From positions 3,968,001-4,032,000 of the forward strand of contig OZ244981.1 of the NCBI GenBank assembly GCA_965223085.1: a stretch of DNA of 64,000 bases. Reading direction: 5' to 3'. The position numbers were made by a program, and so were the translations under genes. Source of the DNA: CBDCVO01 sp965223085. Its GTDB lineage: Bacteria; Pseudomonadota; Gammaproteobacteria; Ga0077536. The notes under the pieces are model-generated. The model was not told where the DNA came from. It saw nothing but the letters and a program-made list of their open reading frames with translations, and ran no database searches. Shown here in pieces: positions 9,368 to 18,275 of the stretch (position 1 is its first letter; each line of letters starts with the position of its first letter).

Positions 9368-10120
9368 TTGAACAACACACCAGCAACCCAGAGCACGCCA
9401 TCTGAGCCGCGTTATTCCGTTGTCATTCCGTGCTACGACGAGGCCGATAATGTTACACAACTCGTCGACGAAGTGGGCGCCGCGCTTGCTAACGTTAGCG
9501 ATTTTGAGATTTTGATCGTCGACGATTGCAGCTCGGACGACACTGTCGCGCGCGCACTCGATGCGCGGCGCCATCACGGTGTGCACGTGCGGGTGCTCAA
9601 ACATCATCGCAACCGGGGTCAGAGTGCTGCCATTTGCAGCGGCGTCGACGCGGCGTCGGGGCGCTGGATCGTCACGCTAGACGGCGACGGCCAGAATGAC
9701 CCCGCAGATATTCCGCGTTTGCTCGCTGTTAGCATCGACGACACTGTCATCGTCTGCGGGCACCGTGCCCAAAGACACGATACTTGGGTACGCCGAGCAT
9801 CTTCGCGCATCGCCAACGGCGTCCGCGCTCGGGTGCTCGGTGATGCCACACCGGACACCGGCTGCGGCTTGAAAGTCTTTAGCCGAGCGCTGTTCATGCG
9901 GCTGCCGCGTTTCGACCACATGCATCGTTTTCTGCCCGCTTTGGTGCAAAGCGTGGGGGGGTCGATTCGCTCCGTGCCGATCACACATCGCGCGCGTGTT
10001 TATGGACGCTCGAAATATGGGATCCACAACCGCCTGTGGGTCGGGATTGTCGATTTATTTGGCGTCATGTGGTTAAAAAAACGGCGTTTCGTTAGTACCG
10101 CGATCGAGGAATTTTCATGA
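9368..10120 (+). CDS. Family 2 glycosyltransferase (DPM1/ArnC-like)
   Basis: The 250-residue protein is a GT-A fold glycosyltransferase expected to transfer a sugar from a nucleotide donor to a polyprenyl phosphate at the inner membrane. The N-terminal YSVVIPCYDEADNV and IVDDCSSDD motifs and the metal-binding DGDGQNDP are seen. The C-terminal GRSKYGIHNRLWVGIVDLFG is typical of dolichol-phosphate mannosyltransferase relatives. Unlike ArnC it has no clear C-terminal pair of membrane segments. The start is a TTG at 9368 behind a purine-rich stretch. Its stop overlaps the next gene by 4 bases (ATGA). It is first in a GT2, LAB_N, GT39, lptF operon, which suggests it makes the lipid-linked donor for the GT39 enzyme. 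Confidence 0.88.
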   Translation: MNNTPATQSTPSEPRYSVVIPCYDEADNVTQLVDEVGAALANVSDFEILIVDDCSSDDTVARALDARRHHGVHVRVLKHHRNRGQSAAICSGVDAASGRWIVTLDGDGQNDPADIPRLLAVSIDDTVIVCGHRAQRHDTWVRRASSRIANGVRARVLGDATPDTGCGLKVFSRALFMRLPRFDHMHRFLPALVQSVGGSIRSVPITHRARVYGRSKYGIHNRLWVGIVDLFGVMWLKKRRFVSTAIEEFS

Positions 10121-10431
10121 CTTTATCCGCAGAGCAACTCTGGTTGGGCATTGGTTTCGTAGGCCAAGCTTTGTTCGGAGCACGCATGTTTGTCCAATGG
10201 ATAACGAGTGAACGCCAAGGGCGTAGCGTGGTGCCGAAAATGTTTTGGTACTTAAGCCTCGGTGGAAGTGCGATCTTGCTGAGCTATGCGATTTACCGCC
10301 AGGATCCGGTCTTCATTCTAGGGCAATCTACTGGCGCCTTTGTGTATGTCAGGAACTTGTTACTGATCCACCGCGAGGAAAAGGAAGGTGTGGGAAAATC
10401 GCCTACTGATACATTTACACCACCACCATGA
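10117..10431 (+). CDS. Lipid A biosynthesis LAB_N domain membrane protein
   Basis: The 104-residue protein has three hydrophobic segments and the LAB_N (LpxB N-terminal-like) signature around FGARMFVQWITSERQGRS, then VPKMFWYLSLGGS and GQSTGAFVYVRNL. Stand-alone LAB_N proteins often sit beside polyprenyl-phosphate sugar transferases and are thought to help lipid-linked sugar handling, but no activity is established. It overlaps the GT2 stop by 4 bases and is followed, after about 90 bases, by a GT39 gene. The context suggests a role in moving or holding the lipid-linked sugar for envelope lipid modification. Confidence 0.85.
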   Translation: MTLSAEQLWLGIGFVGQALFGARMFVQWITSERQGRSVVPKMFWYLSLGGSAILLSYAIYRQDPVFILGQSTGAFVYVRNLLLIHREEKEGVGKSPTDTFTPPP

Positions 10432-10520
10432 ACACCACTCCGCCATGTGTCAGTATCGCCGCCGGCCACCATTCAGCGCCCAAGCTGTGCGGCCTGAAGA
10501 CCTGACGAGAGCGCGTTTTT

Positions 10521-11921
10521 TTGCGTTCGCACTTCTCCCAGATCATGGTTCTACCGGGGTTCGCCGTGGCCATCTTGTTTTGGCGGGCGGGCAGCGACGA
10601 GCTACACGGTACCCCGACGTTCTACGCGAGTTTGATCAGAGAGCTGGTTGACAGCGGCGATTTATTGGCCATATTTCACGACGAGCGAGCCTATTTTCTA
10701 AAACCCCCCCTCGTTTTATGGGCCGGCGCGCTGGCGGCAAAACTATTTGGCCTTAATAGTTTTACCGTAACACTGTTCCCCCGTGCGATGGCAATAGCCT
10801 GCGTGGCACTGACCTATGCCATCGGACGGCGCCTATTTACTCATCATGTCGGCTGGTGGGCAGCGGTGATCTGTTTAACGAACAGTACGTTCGTGCAGTT
10901 CTCTAACACCTTGCGCATGGACTCCACCCTGTTGGCAGGGCTGTTGCTAGCCGTACTCGGTGGCTTACACCTACCACATACTTACGCGAGTGCGGCATTT
11001 TTTGGCGGCATCGCGCTCGCAGCTTTTGCAAAAGGTCCGTTGGGATTAATTCCGCTAGTCCTCGTGCCGCTTTATTGCTTCTTACAAAAAACTTCTAACT
11101 GCAGCTTGCATTGGCGCTGGTCGATTTTACTGCTACCGTTGCTCGCGTGGTGGCTTTATCTCGGCGCCGAATACGGCACCCAGCCGCTGCTCGATTTTGC
11201 CCGTGATGCGGCCCGTGTCGACTTCGGTGAATCATCACTACTGGCGTCCTACCTAGAGGAATACGTAGCCAAACCCGCACGTCGTTTTTGGCCCTGGTTG
11301 CCGTTTATGTTGTTTGGTTTTCTCTACGCGGTGAAAAGATCGTTCAACGAGGCCTCACCGTCCCCAGATCGAGCCGCTTACCGATGGTTGATCGTGTGGG
11401 CGGTAATGTTTCCCACCCTCGCGGCGTTTAAACCCGATCACGACATCCGCTACCTCTATCCATCCCTGCCAGCCTGGGCCTTGCTAGCCGCCGCCCCCTG
11501 GGGTGCCTGGTGCACCGAAAAAAGACAAGTCGTTTTCACTACCATCGTTGGCGCCTTGGCACTGACGGTAATGCTACAAGGGCTGCTGCAGCCGCGGCCT
11601 CGCGACACCCGCACTGCGATCGCTGCGATGCGCGCGAACGCATTCGAAATGTCCCGCCGGAACCAAGCCGTGACGGCGTTGTCGGAAAACGTCTACGATG
11701 CCGCGGCACCACGGCGCCAGCACAACGAACACGATTGGATTCATTTCTATTTAGGCATCGAACCGCGCGTCCGCTCGTGGCACGAGCTCGATGAAGTCGA
11801 ACAGCGCGACGCAGTCGTTTTCGCGCTGCGCTCGAAACGCCTCATCGACAGATTAGAAACACTAGGATATCGCATCGAACATCGCAGCAAAGAAATGGTC
11901 ATGGCCAGGCTAATACGATGA
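10521..11921 (+). CDS. Family 39 glycosyltransferase (ArnT/PMT-like membrane protein)
   Basis: GT39 enzymes transfer a sugar from a polyprenyl phosphate to lipid A or another acceptor on the periplasmic side. The 466-residue protein has the family's first-loop acidic pair in SDELHGTPTF, the YFLKPPLVLW motif, and about ten hydrophobic segments. It is shorter than E. coli ArnT (550), with a reduced C-terminal periplasmic part. The frame is closed upstream at 10503, so the start is either TTG 10521 or ATG 10545. Its stop overlaps the lptF start by 4 bases. Paired with the GT2 and LAB_N genes this looks like a complete modification module ending in the LPS exporter subunit. Confidence 0.86.
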   Translation: MRSHFSQIMVLPGFAVAILFWRAGSDELHGTPTFYASLIRELVDSGDLLAIFHDERAYFLKPPLVLWAGALAAKLFGLNSFTVTLFPRAMAIACVALTYAIGRRLFTHHVGWWAAVICLTNSTFVQFSNTLRMDSTLLAGLLLAVLGGLHLPHTYASAAFFGGIALAAFAKGPLGLIPLVLVPLYCFLQKTSNCSLHWRWSILLLPLLAWWLYLGAEYGTQPLLDFARDAARVDFGESSLLASYLEEYVAKPARRFWPWLPFMLFGFLYAVKRSFNEASPSPDRAAYRWLIVWAVMFPTLAAFKPDHDIRYLYPSLPAWALLAAAPWGAWCTEKRQVVFTTIVGALALTVMLQGLLQPRPRDTRTAIAAMRANAFEMSRRNQAVTALSENVYDAAAPRRQHNEHDWIHFYLGIEPRVRSWHELDEVEQRDAVVFALRSKRLIDRLETLGYRIEHRSKEMVMARLIR

Positions 11922-13036
11922 TCTTGCACCGTTATGCGACGCGAGAATATCTCAAAGCTTGCACGGCGATCCTGGCAGCCTTAGCCATTATATATTTCAG
12001 CACGCGCTTCGCGAGTTATCTCGCTGACGCCGCCGAAGGCAAAGTCGCCGCCGATCACATCGCCCGGATGCTGACGATTAAAATGTTGGTATCTCTGAAA
12101 GATCTCGTGCCGTTAAGTTTATACCTCGGTGTCTTCGCAACCGGGGTACGCATGCAACGCGATGCTGAAATCACCGCGATGAGTGCCGCCGGCGCCGGCC
12201 CGCTCGTGCTCCTTCACAGTGCGCTCGCGGTGAGTCTTGTCGGTGCGGCCGGCGTCGCGGCAATTACCTTGTATGCGGAGCCCCGCGCAGAGGAAACGCT
12301 GCAGCAAATTAAAGACCAAACGGAGAACGAGGCGACGATCGCGGGTGTCAAAGCTGGTCGCTTCAAAGAGCTGAGCAGCGGCAAACGTGTTTTCTATGCT
12401 GAGCGCGTCTCGGCCGATGAGCGGCGGCTTGAACGTGCCTTTGTGCAGTCACGAGACGGTTCTGAACTCGGCATATTGCGCAGCGATGACGCGTTTGTTG
12501 AAACCGAGACGAAAAGCAATGACCGCTTCGCCGTATTCTTAGACGGCACGAGCTACGCCGGTGAGCCGGGGAGCCTCGATTATGTTGTTACCCGCTTTGC
12601 AAAATACGCGTTGCGCATCGAGAGTCGCGCACCCACCGATGTCTCGAATCAAGTTAATTACATGCTGACCTCGGATTTAGTAAAATACGACGCGCCGGGT
12701 TTTCACGCCGAGCTGCAGTGGCGGATCGCAGCTCCGATCGCGACAGTACTCCTGCCGCTGCTTGGCCTTCTCATTGGGATAAGCAGCCGACAGGGAAACT
12801 GGCATCTCGGTTTGCTCTCTGCCATATCACTCTATTTTATCTACAACAACATTTTAGGGGTTGCGAAAACGCTATTGAAAAAGGGCATACTACTTCCAGC
12901 AATCGGTTTGTGGGCCGTGCATTTGACGCTTATTGGGCTGATCGTTGTTGTCTACGTAGTGAAACGACGCCCGCTACACCCCGTGTTGCTATGGCCAAGA
13001 TCGGCACGGCGAAGTCCCTTAACCGATGACATTTAG
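11918..13036 (+). CDS. lptF: LPS export permease subunit LptF (YjgP/YjgQ family)
   Basis: LptF with LptG forms the membrane part of the LptB2FG ABC transporter that extracts LPS from the inner membrane. The 372-residue product has the family layout. Three N-terminal membrane segments come first, then a periplasmic beta-jellyroll region (about 130-260) and three C-terminal segments. Features include YLGVFATGVRMQRDAEITAM and the C-terminal FIYNNILGVAKTL. The start ATG overlaps the GT39 stop. lptG, usually next to lptF, is absent here and must be elsewhere. The pairing with sugar transferases is unusual and suggests co-expression of LPS modification and export. LptF is preferred over LptG from the overall pattern, but the two are paralogues. 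Confidence 0.85.
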   Translation: MILHRYATREYLKACTAILAALAIIYFSTRFASYLADAAEGKVAADHIARMLTIKMLVSLKDLVPLSLYLGVFATGVRMQRDAEITAMSAAGAGPLVLLHSALAVSLVGAAGVAAITLYAEPRAEETLQQIKDQTENEATIAGVKAGRFKELSSGKRVFYAERVSADERRLERAFVQSRDGSELGILRSDDAFVETETKSNDRFAVFLDGTSYAGEPGSLDYVVTRFAKYALRIESRAPTDVSNQVNYMLTSDLVKYDAPGFHAELQWRIAAPIATVLLPLLGLLIGISSRQGNWHLGLLSAISLYFIYNNILGVAKTLLKKGILLPAIGLWAVHLTLIGLIVVVYVVKRRPLHPVLLWPRSARRSPLTDDI

Positions 13037-13080
13037 GCGCCGCTAAGTAAGTTCACGATTTCGCGATCGCAAATACACCG

Positions 13081-16000
13081 ATGACAAAGAGACAAATTAC
13101 GCAGCAACTCGAAGCGCGTTTGGAGACAGAAATCATGGTCCTGGACGGCGCCATGGGCACCATGATTCAAGCTCACACGCTCGACGAGGCCGCGTTTCGC
13201 GGCACACGTTTTAGCGATCATGCAATCGATCTGAAAGGCAACAACGATCTGCTTTCCCTCACCCAACCAACGTTGATTTCCGACATTCACCGGGCGTTCC
13301 TCAACGCGGGCGCCGACATAATAGAAACGAATACGTTCAACGCGACCGCTATCGCGCAAGCCGATTACGGTCTCGACAAGCTCGCTTACGAACTAAATTT
13401 CGCAAGTGCCCAACTCGCGCGCGCTGCGGTAGACGACGCAAATCGACAATCGCGCCGGCATCGATTTGTTGCCGGGACCATAGGCCCAACAAACCGCACC
13501 GCTTCGGTGTCTCCGGATGTGCACGACCCTAGTACGCGTAACATCGATTTTCAGACCTTGCGCCGCGCTTATTTCGATGCCGTAGACGGCCTCATCGCAG
13601 GTGGTGTCGATTTGCTGCTCGTCGAAACCATTTTCGATACGCTCAACGGCAAAGCCGCCATTTTCGCGATCCACGAGTATTTTCACCGTCACCAGGTGAA
13701 TCTTCCGGTAATGATCTCAGGCACGATCACCGATCGCAGCGGGCGCACACTTACCGGTCAAACCGTCGAAGCCTTTTGGAATTCTATCCGCCACGCCGAG
13801 CCGATATTGATCGGGCTTAATTGCGCCTTAGGTGCGACCGAATTACGACCCTATATCGGCGAGCTTGCTAAGCTTTGCGATACACGCCTCAGTGTTCATC
13901 CCAATGCCGGCTTACCCAACGAGTTTGGAGAATACGAACAAAGCCCTGCGGAAATGGCCGCAGTGTTGGAGGAATTTGCCGCCTCGGGTCTGCTCAATGT
14001 CGTCGGCGGTTGCTGCGGTACTACGCCCGAGCATATCACCGCTATCAAGGACCGGGTACGAAAGTACCCACCGCGAGCCACGCCCCGAGTCGATCGGTAT
14101 TGCCGTTTGAGTGGCCTAGAAGCCCTGAATATTACCCCCGAGACGGGCTTCATCAATGTCGGCGAGCGCACCAATGTGACTGGTTCGCCAAAGTTTGCGC
14201 GCCTCGTACGCGAAGCTCGTCTAGAAGATGCGCTCGCGATTGCGCGCAGCCAAGTCGACAACGGCGCCCAGATGATCGATATCAATATGGACGAAGGCCT
14301 GCTCGACTCTGAGGCCTTGATGGTCGAGTTCCTACACCGGATCGCTTCGGATCCGGATATTAGCCGCGTTCCGATTATGGTGGATTCCTCGAAGTGGCGT
14401 GTGATCGAAGCCGGCCTGCGATGCCTGCAGGGCAAAGGCGTGGTGAATTCGATCAGTCTCAAGGAGGGCGAAGCCGCGTTTCGTGAGCGGGCTATACTGG
14501 TACGGCGCTATGGTGCCGCCGTCGTTGTCATGGCCTTCGATGAACAGGGGCAGGCAGACACCGAGGCACGGAAATACCAAATTTGCGCGCGCAGCTATCG
14601 CATTCTCGTCGAGGACATCGGCTTTCCTCCCGAGGACATCATCTTCGATCCCAATGTCCTGACCGTTGCGACTGGGATCGAAGACCACAACGACTATGCC
14701 ATTGCATTTTTCGACGCCACCCGCCGTATCAAACATGATTTACCGCATGCGCTAGTCAGCGGCGGCCTAAGCAACGTCTCATTTTCGTTTCGTGGTAATA
14801 ACCCCGTGCGCGAAGCGATGCACACCGCCTTTCTCTACCATGGAATTCAAGCCGGACTGGATATGGCCATTGTCAACGCCGGCCAGCTTGGGATCTACGA
14901 GGAAATCCCAACACAACTGCTAGCCCACGTGGAAGATGTATTGCTAAATCGGCGCGAAGACGCGACCGATCGCCTCGTTAGTTTTGCGGAAACAGTGAAG
15001 TTAGAAGATAAAAAAGAAGTCGCCAGTGAAGCGTGGCGAGAAGGCGCGGTCCAGGAACGCTTACAGCACGCACTCGTAAAGGGCATTGCCGATTATGTCG
15101 TTGCCGATACCGAAGAGGCGCGCCAAACCTATGCCTCCCCTTTGCAAGTGATCGAGGGACCGCTGATGGACGGCATGAATGTCGTCGGCGATCTTTTTGG
15201 CGCTGGGAAAATGTTCTTACCACAAGTCGTCAAGAGCGCGCGGGTAATGAAAAAAGCCGTCGCACACCTCCTGCCGTTCATCGAACAAGAAAAAGCCGCC
15301 CGCGGCGAGACGCGCACATCAGCCGGCAAGATCGTGCTCGCGACGGTGAAGGGCGATGTTCACGATATCGGCAAGAATATCGTTGGCGTCGTTTTGCAAT
15401 GTAACAATTTCGAAGTCATCGATCTCGGTGTTATGGTGTCCTGCAACGACATTCTTTCAGCCGCGACGCAAGAACAAGCGGATATGGTTGGGTTATCTGG
15501 ATTGATCACGCCGTCGCTTGAAGAAATGGTGCAGATCGCAAGCGAAATGGAACGGCGTGGCATGGAAATACCCTTGCTTATCGGTGGGGCGACGACATCA
15601 CGCACGCACTCGGCCGTGAAGATCGATCCCGTTTATAGCGGTCTAACTGTACACGTCAAAGACGCTTCGCGCGCGGTCGGCGTCGCCACGAGTTTGATCA
15701 GCGCAGAGCTCGCGCGCGGATTCTCGAGCAATATTCGCGACGAGTACGCAACTGTCCGACAACGACATGCACAACGCCAAGCCGGCATAGATTGGTTGAC
15801 GTTGGCTGCTGCACGCGCGAATAAATTTCAGTGCGATTGGCGCACCTATCATCCACCCAAACCCGTGCAGCTTGGGGTTCAAGTGTTCGACGCCATCCCG
15901 CTGCATGAATTGATCGGCTACATCGATTGGACGCCGTTTTTTGCCAGCTGGGAACTCGCTGGACGCTATCCACGCATATTGCAAGACGACATCGTGGGCG

Positions 16001-16779
16001 AGGAAGCGCGGCGTTTGTTCGACGATGCCCGCGCCATGCTGAACGACATCGTCGCGGCGGGTTCATTAACCGCACGCGCAAGCGTGGGTATTTTTGCGGC
16101 CAACGCCGTGGGCGACGACGACATCGAACTCTACATCGACGCGACACAGCATGGCGAACTCGGCATCGTACATAGTTTGCGTCAGCAACAACGCAAACCC
16201 GCCGGTCAGCCAAATTACGCGCTCGCAGATTTTCTGGCGCCGAAAGAAACCGGTGTGCACGACTACTTGGGCGCCTTTGCAGTAAGCGCAGGTTTTGGTT
16301 TAGATCAACTAGTAGATGCTTATGAAACATCCCACGACGATTATCATGCCATCATGGCCAAGGCGCTGGCTGATCGACTTGCCGAAGCGCTAGCCGAGCG
16401 CATGCACGCCTATGTGCGACGCGAATTATGGGCCTACGCTCGCGACGAAGCGCTCGATAGCGAAGCATTGATTCGAGAGAGGTATCGCGGCATTCGGCCA
16501 GCACCTGGTTATCCAGCTTGCCCCGACCATACCGAAAAAGCGTTGTTATGGCGGTTATTGCGCGTGGATGACACCATTGGCATAAACCTGACCGATAGCT
16601 ACGCGATGGAGCCGGCAGCATCTATTTGCGGGTTTTATTTTGCCCACCCGGACTCCCGTTACTTCGGCGTCGGCAAAATCGATCGCGACCAAGTCCGTGA
16701 CTATGCACGACGCAAAGGCGTCGACGTGCGCGAGGCAGAACGCTGGCTGGCACCAAACCTTGGCTACGAACCTGAGTAG
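13081..16779 (+). CDS. metH: Cobalamin-dependent methionine synthase MetH
   Basis: MetH transfers a methyl group from methyltetrahydrofolate through cobalamin to homocysteine. The 1232-residue protein is full length. The homocysteine domain has zinc cysteines in LNCALG (about 248) and VGGCCGTTPEHI (310-311). The pterin-binding domain starts near ETGFINVGERTNV. The cobalamin module carries DVHDIGKN, with the lower-axial histidine at about 761, then VGLSGLITPS and GGATTSRTHSAVKI. The reactivation domain has RPAPGYPACPDHTEK. The gap from lptF is 44 bases, too short for a cobalamin riboswitch; none is seen. asnS follows 20 bases downstream, possibly in the same transcript. Confidence 0.98.
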   Translation: MTKRQITQQLEARLETEIMVLDGAMGTMIQAHTLDEAAFRGTRFSDHAIDLKGNNDLLSLTQPTLISDIHRAFLNAGADIIETNTFNATAIAQADYGLDKLAYELNFASAQLARAAVDDANRQSRRHRFVAGTIGPTNRTASVSPDVHDPSTRNIDFQTLRRAYFDAVDGLIAGGVDLLLVETIFDTLNGKAAIFAIHEYFHRHQVNLPVMISGTITDRSGRTLTGQTVEAFWNSIRHAEPILIGLNCALGATELRPYIGELAKLCDTRLSVHPNAGLPNEFGEYEQSPAEMAAVLEEFAASGLLNVVGGCCGTTPEHITAIKDRVRKYPPRATPRVDRYCRLSGLEALNITPETGFINVGERTNVTGSPKFARLVREARLEDALAIARSQVDNGAQMIDINMDEGLLDSEALMVEFLHRIASDPDISRVPIMVDSSKWRVIEAGLRCLQGKGVVNSISLKEGEAAFRERAILVRRYGAAVVVMAFDEQGQADTEARKYQICARSYRILVEDIGFPPEDIIFDPNVLTVATGIEDHNDYAIAFFDATRRIKHDLPHALVSGGLSNVSFSFRGNNPVREAMHTAFLYHGIQAGLDMAIVNAGQLGIYEEIPTQLLAHVEDVLLNRREDATDRLVSFAETVKLEDKKEVASEAWREGAVQERLQHALVKGIADYVVADTEEARQTYASPLQVIEGPLMDGMNVVGDLFGAGKMFLPQVVKSARVMKKAVAHLLPFIEQEKAARGETRTSAGKIVLATVKGDVHDIGKNIVGVVLQCNNFEVIDLGVMVSCNDILSAATQEQADMVGLSGLITPSLEEMVQIASEMERRGMEIPLLIGGATTSRTHSAVKIDPVYSGLTVHVKDASRAVGVATSLISAELARGFSSNIRDEYATVRQRHAQRQAGIDWLTLAAARANKFQCDWRTYHPPKPVQLGVQVFDAIPLHELIGYIDWTPFFASWELAGRYPRILQDDIVGEEARRLFDDARAMLNDIVAAGSLTARASVGIFAANAVGDDDIELYIDATQHGELGIVHSLRQQQRKPAGQPNYALADFLAPKETGVHDYLGAFAVSAGFGLDQLVDAYETSHDDYHAIMAKALADRLAEALAERMHAYVRRELWAYARDEALDSEALIRERYRGIRPAPGYPACPDHTEKALLWRLLRVDDTIGINLTDSYAMEPAASICGFYFAHPDSRYFGVGKIDRDQVRDYARRKGVDVREAERWLAPNLGYEPE

Positions 16780-16799
16780 CGCGCGCGAGGAGATAAAAG

Positions 16800-18182
16800 C
16801 TGAAAACTACCCGCGTCATCGATCTGCTCGAGGCCTCAGCGCCCTTGGCTGATGTATCTACGCACGGCTGGGTACGCACCCGACGCGATGCTAAAGATTT
16901 TTCATTTCTGGAAATCAACGACGGCTCATGTTTGCGCAGTTTGCAGGTCATCATCGATCAAGATTGCGTCGATTACGCGCACGTTCGTGAAGCGACGACT
17001 GGCGCTGCGATTGCGGTCACGGGGGCGCTGGTCGCGTCGCCAGGAAAGGAGCAAGCCTGGGAAATTCACGCCGCTCGGGTACAGATTATTGGCGCCTGTC
17101 CCGACGACTATCCGTTGCAAAAAAAGCGCCACAGTGATGAATTTTTGCGCACCGTTGCTCACCTCCGTGGTCGCACGAATAAATACGGTGCCCTATTCCG
17201 CCTGCGCTCGCGTCTCTCCTTGGCAATCCATCAATTCTTTCAAAACCGCGGCTTTCATTACATTCATACGCCGATCATTACCGGCTCTGATTGCGAAGGC
17301 GCAGGGGAGATGTTTCGCGTTACGACATTCGATCTCGCCGCCGTACCGATGAGTCCAGCCGGCATCGATTTCAATCAAGATTTCTTCAGCAAAGAAGCGC
17401 ATTTGACCGTCTCCGGCCAGCTTGCGGTGGAAACTTACGCTTTGGCCTTGGGTCGGGTTTATACATTTGGCCCCACGTTTCGCTCTGAGAATTCGCACAC
17501 CGCCCGTCACATGGCGGAGTTTTGGATGATCGAACCAGAACTCGCGTTCGCAGATCTCAGCGACGACATGGATTTGGCTGAGGATATGCTGCGAGAATTG
17601 ATCGCCTTCGTGCGCAATGATTGCGCCGAGGATCTCGGTTTGTTTACGCGCTTTGTCGATAAGTCTCTGCATGATCGGCTCGCGCGCGTTGCGGACACGG
17701 AGTTCATCCGCTTGCCCTATACCGAAGCGATTGAAATCCTCTGCAAAGCCAAGACCAACTTCGACTTCCAACCCCATTGGGGCGGCGATTTGCAATCCGA
17801 GCATGAGCGCTACCTCACCGAAAAGCATTTCAAGGCGCCCGTTTTTGTCTTCGATTGGCCGCAAGACATTAAAGCGTTTTATATGCGCCAAAATGGCGAC
17901 GGCAAAACCGTCGCCGCCATGGATCTCTTAGTACCCGGTATCGGTGAACTGATCGGCGGCTCCCAACGCGAGGAACGCTACGCACGACTCGAACAGCGGA
18001 TCATCGAACTCGGCTTCGAGCCTAAAGACTACTGGTGGTACTTGGAAACGCGCAAATACGGCTCCGCGCCGCACGCAGGTTTTGGTCTTGGCTTCGAGCG
18101 TTTCCTCATGTTCCTCACCGGCGTGGCGAATATTCGGGACGTGATCCCGTTCCCGCGCACTCCCCAGTCGCTAGAATTCTGA
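16800..18182 (+). CDS. asnS: Asparaginyl-tRNA synthetase, apparent CTG start
   Basis: AsnRS charges tRNA-Asn. Class II motifs are seen: FRSENSHTARHMAEFWM (motif 2) and HAGFGLGFERFLMFLTG (motif 3), ending FPRTPQSLEF as in E. coli. Homology to the family N-terminus (RVIDLLEASAPLADVSTHGW) extends upstream of the first TTG (16847) and contains no ATG or GTG in frame. The only well-placed codon is CTG at 16800. It follows GGAG at 16789-16792 by 7 bases and gives 460 residues against 466 in E. coli. A TTG start at 16847 would remove 15 conserved-region residues. CTG initiation is therefore an inference from spacing and alignment; a sequencing error is the alternative. Confidence 0.93.
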   Translation: MKTTRVIDLLEASAPLADVSTHGWVRTRRDAKDFSFLEINDGSCLRSLQVIIDQDCVDYAHVREATTGAAIAVTGALVASPGKEQAWEIHAARVQIIGACPDDYPLQKKRHSDEFLRTVAHLRGRTNKYGALFRLRSRLSLAIHQFFQNRGFHYIHTPIITGSDCEGAGEMFRVTTFDLAAVPMSPAGIDFNQDFFSKEAHLTVSGQLAVETYALALGRVYTFGPTFRSENSHTARHMAEFWMIEPELAFADLSDDMDLAEDMLRELIAFVRNDCAEDLGLFTRFVDKSLHDRLARVADTEFIRLPYTEAIEILCKAKTNFDFQPHWGGDLQSEHERYLTEKHFKAPVFVFDWPQDIKAFYMRQNGDGKTVAAMDLLVPGIGELIGGSQREERYARLEQRIIELGFEPKDYWWYLETRKYGSAPHAGFGLGFERFLMFLTGVANIRDVIPFPRTPQSLEF

Positions 18183-18275
18183 CTAAAATCGACCGCAGAA
18201 GTCGAAATCTACCCCACTTTAGGCTAGGTTCGCGATACATCTTTGTCATTCCATACCCGACGAACGGTTACGAAA

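Noticed and set aside
13037..13080. Possible cobalamin riboswitch upstream of metH
   Set aside because: Only 44 bases are available and no B12-box-like conserved element is visible.
15698..16330. 210-codon minus-strand frame opposite metH
   Set aside because: Arginine-rich shadow of the metH reactivation domain; no ribosome site and no recognisable motif.
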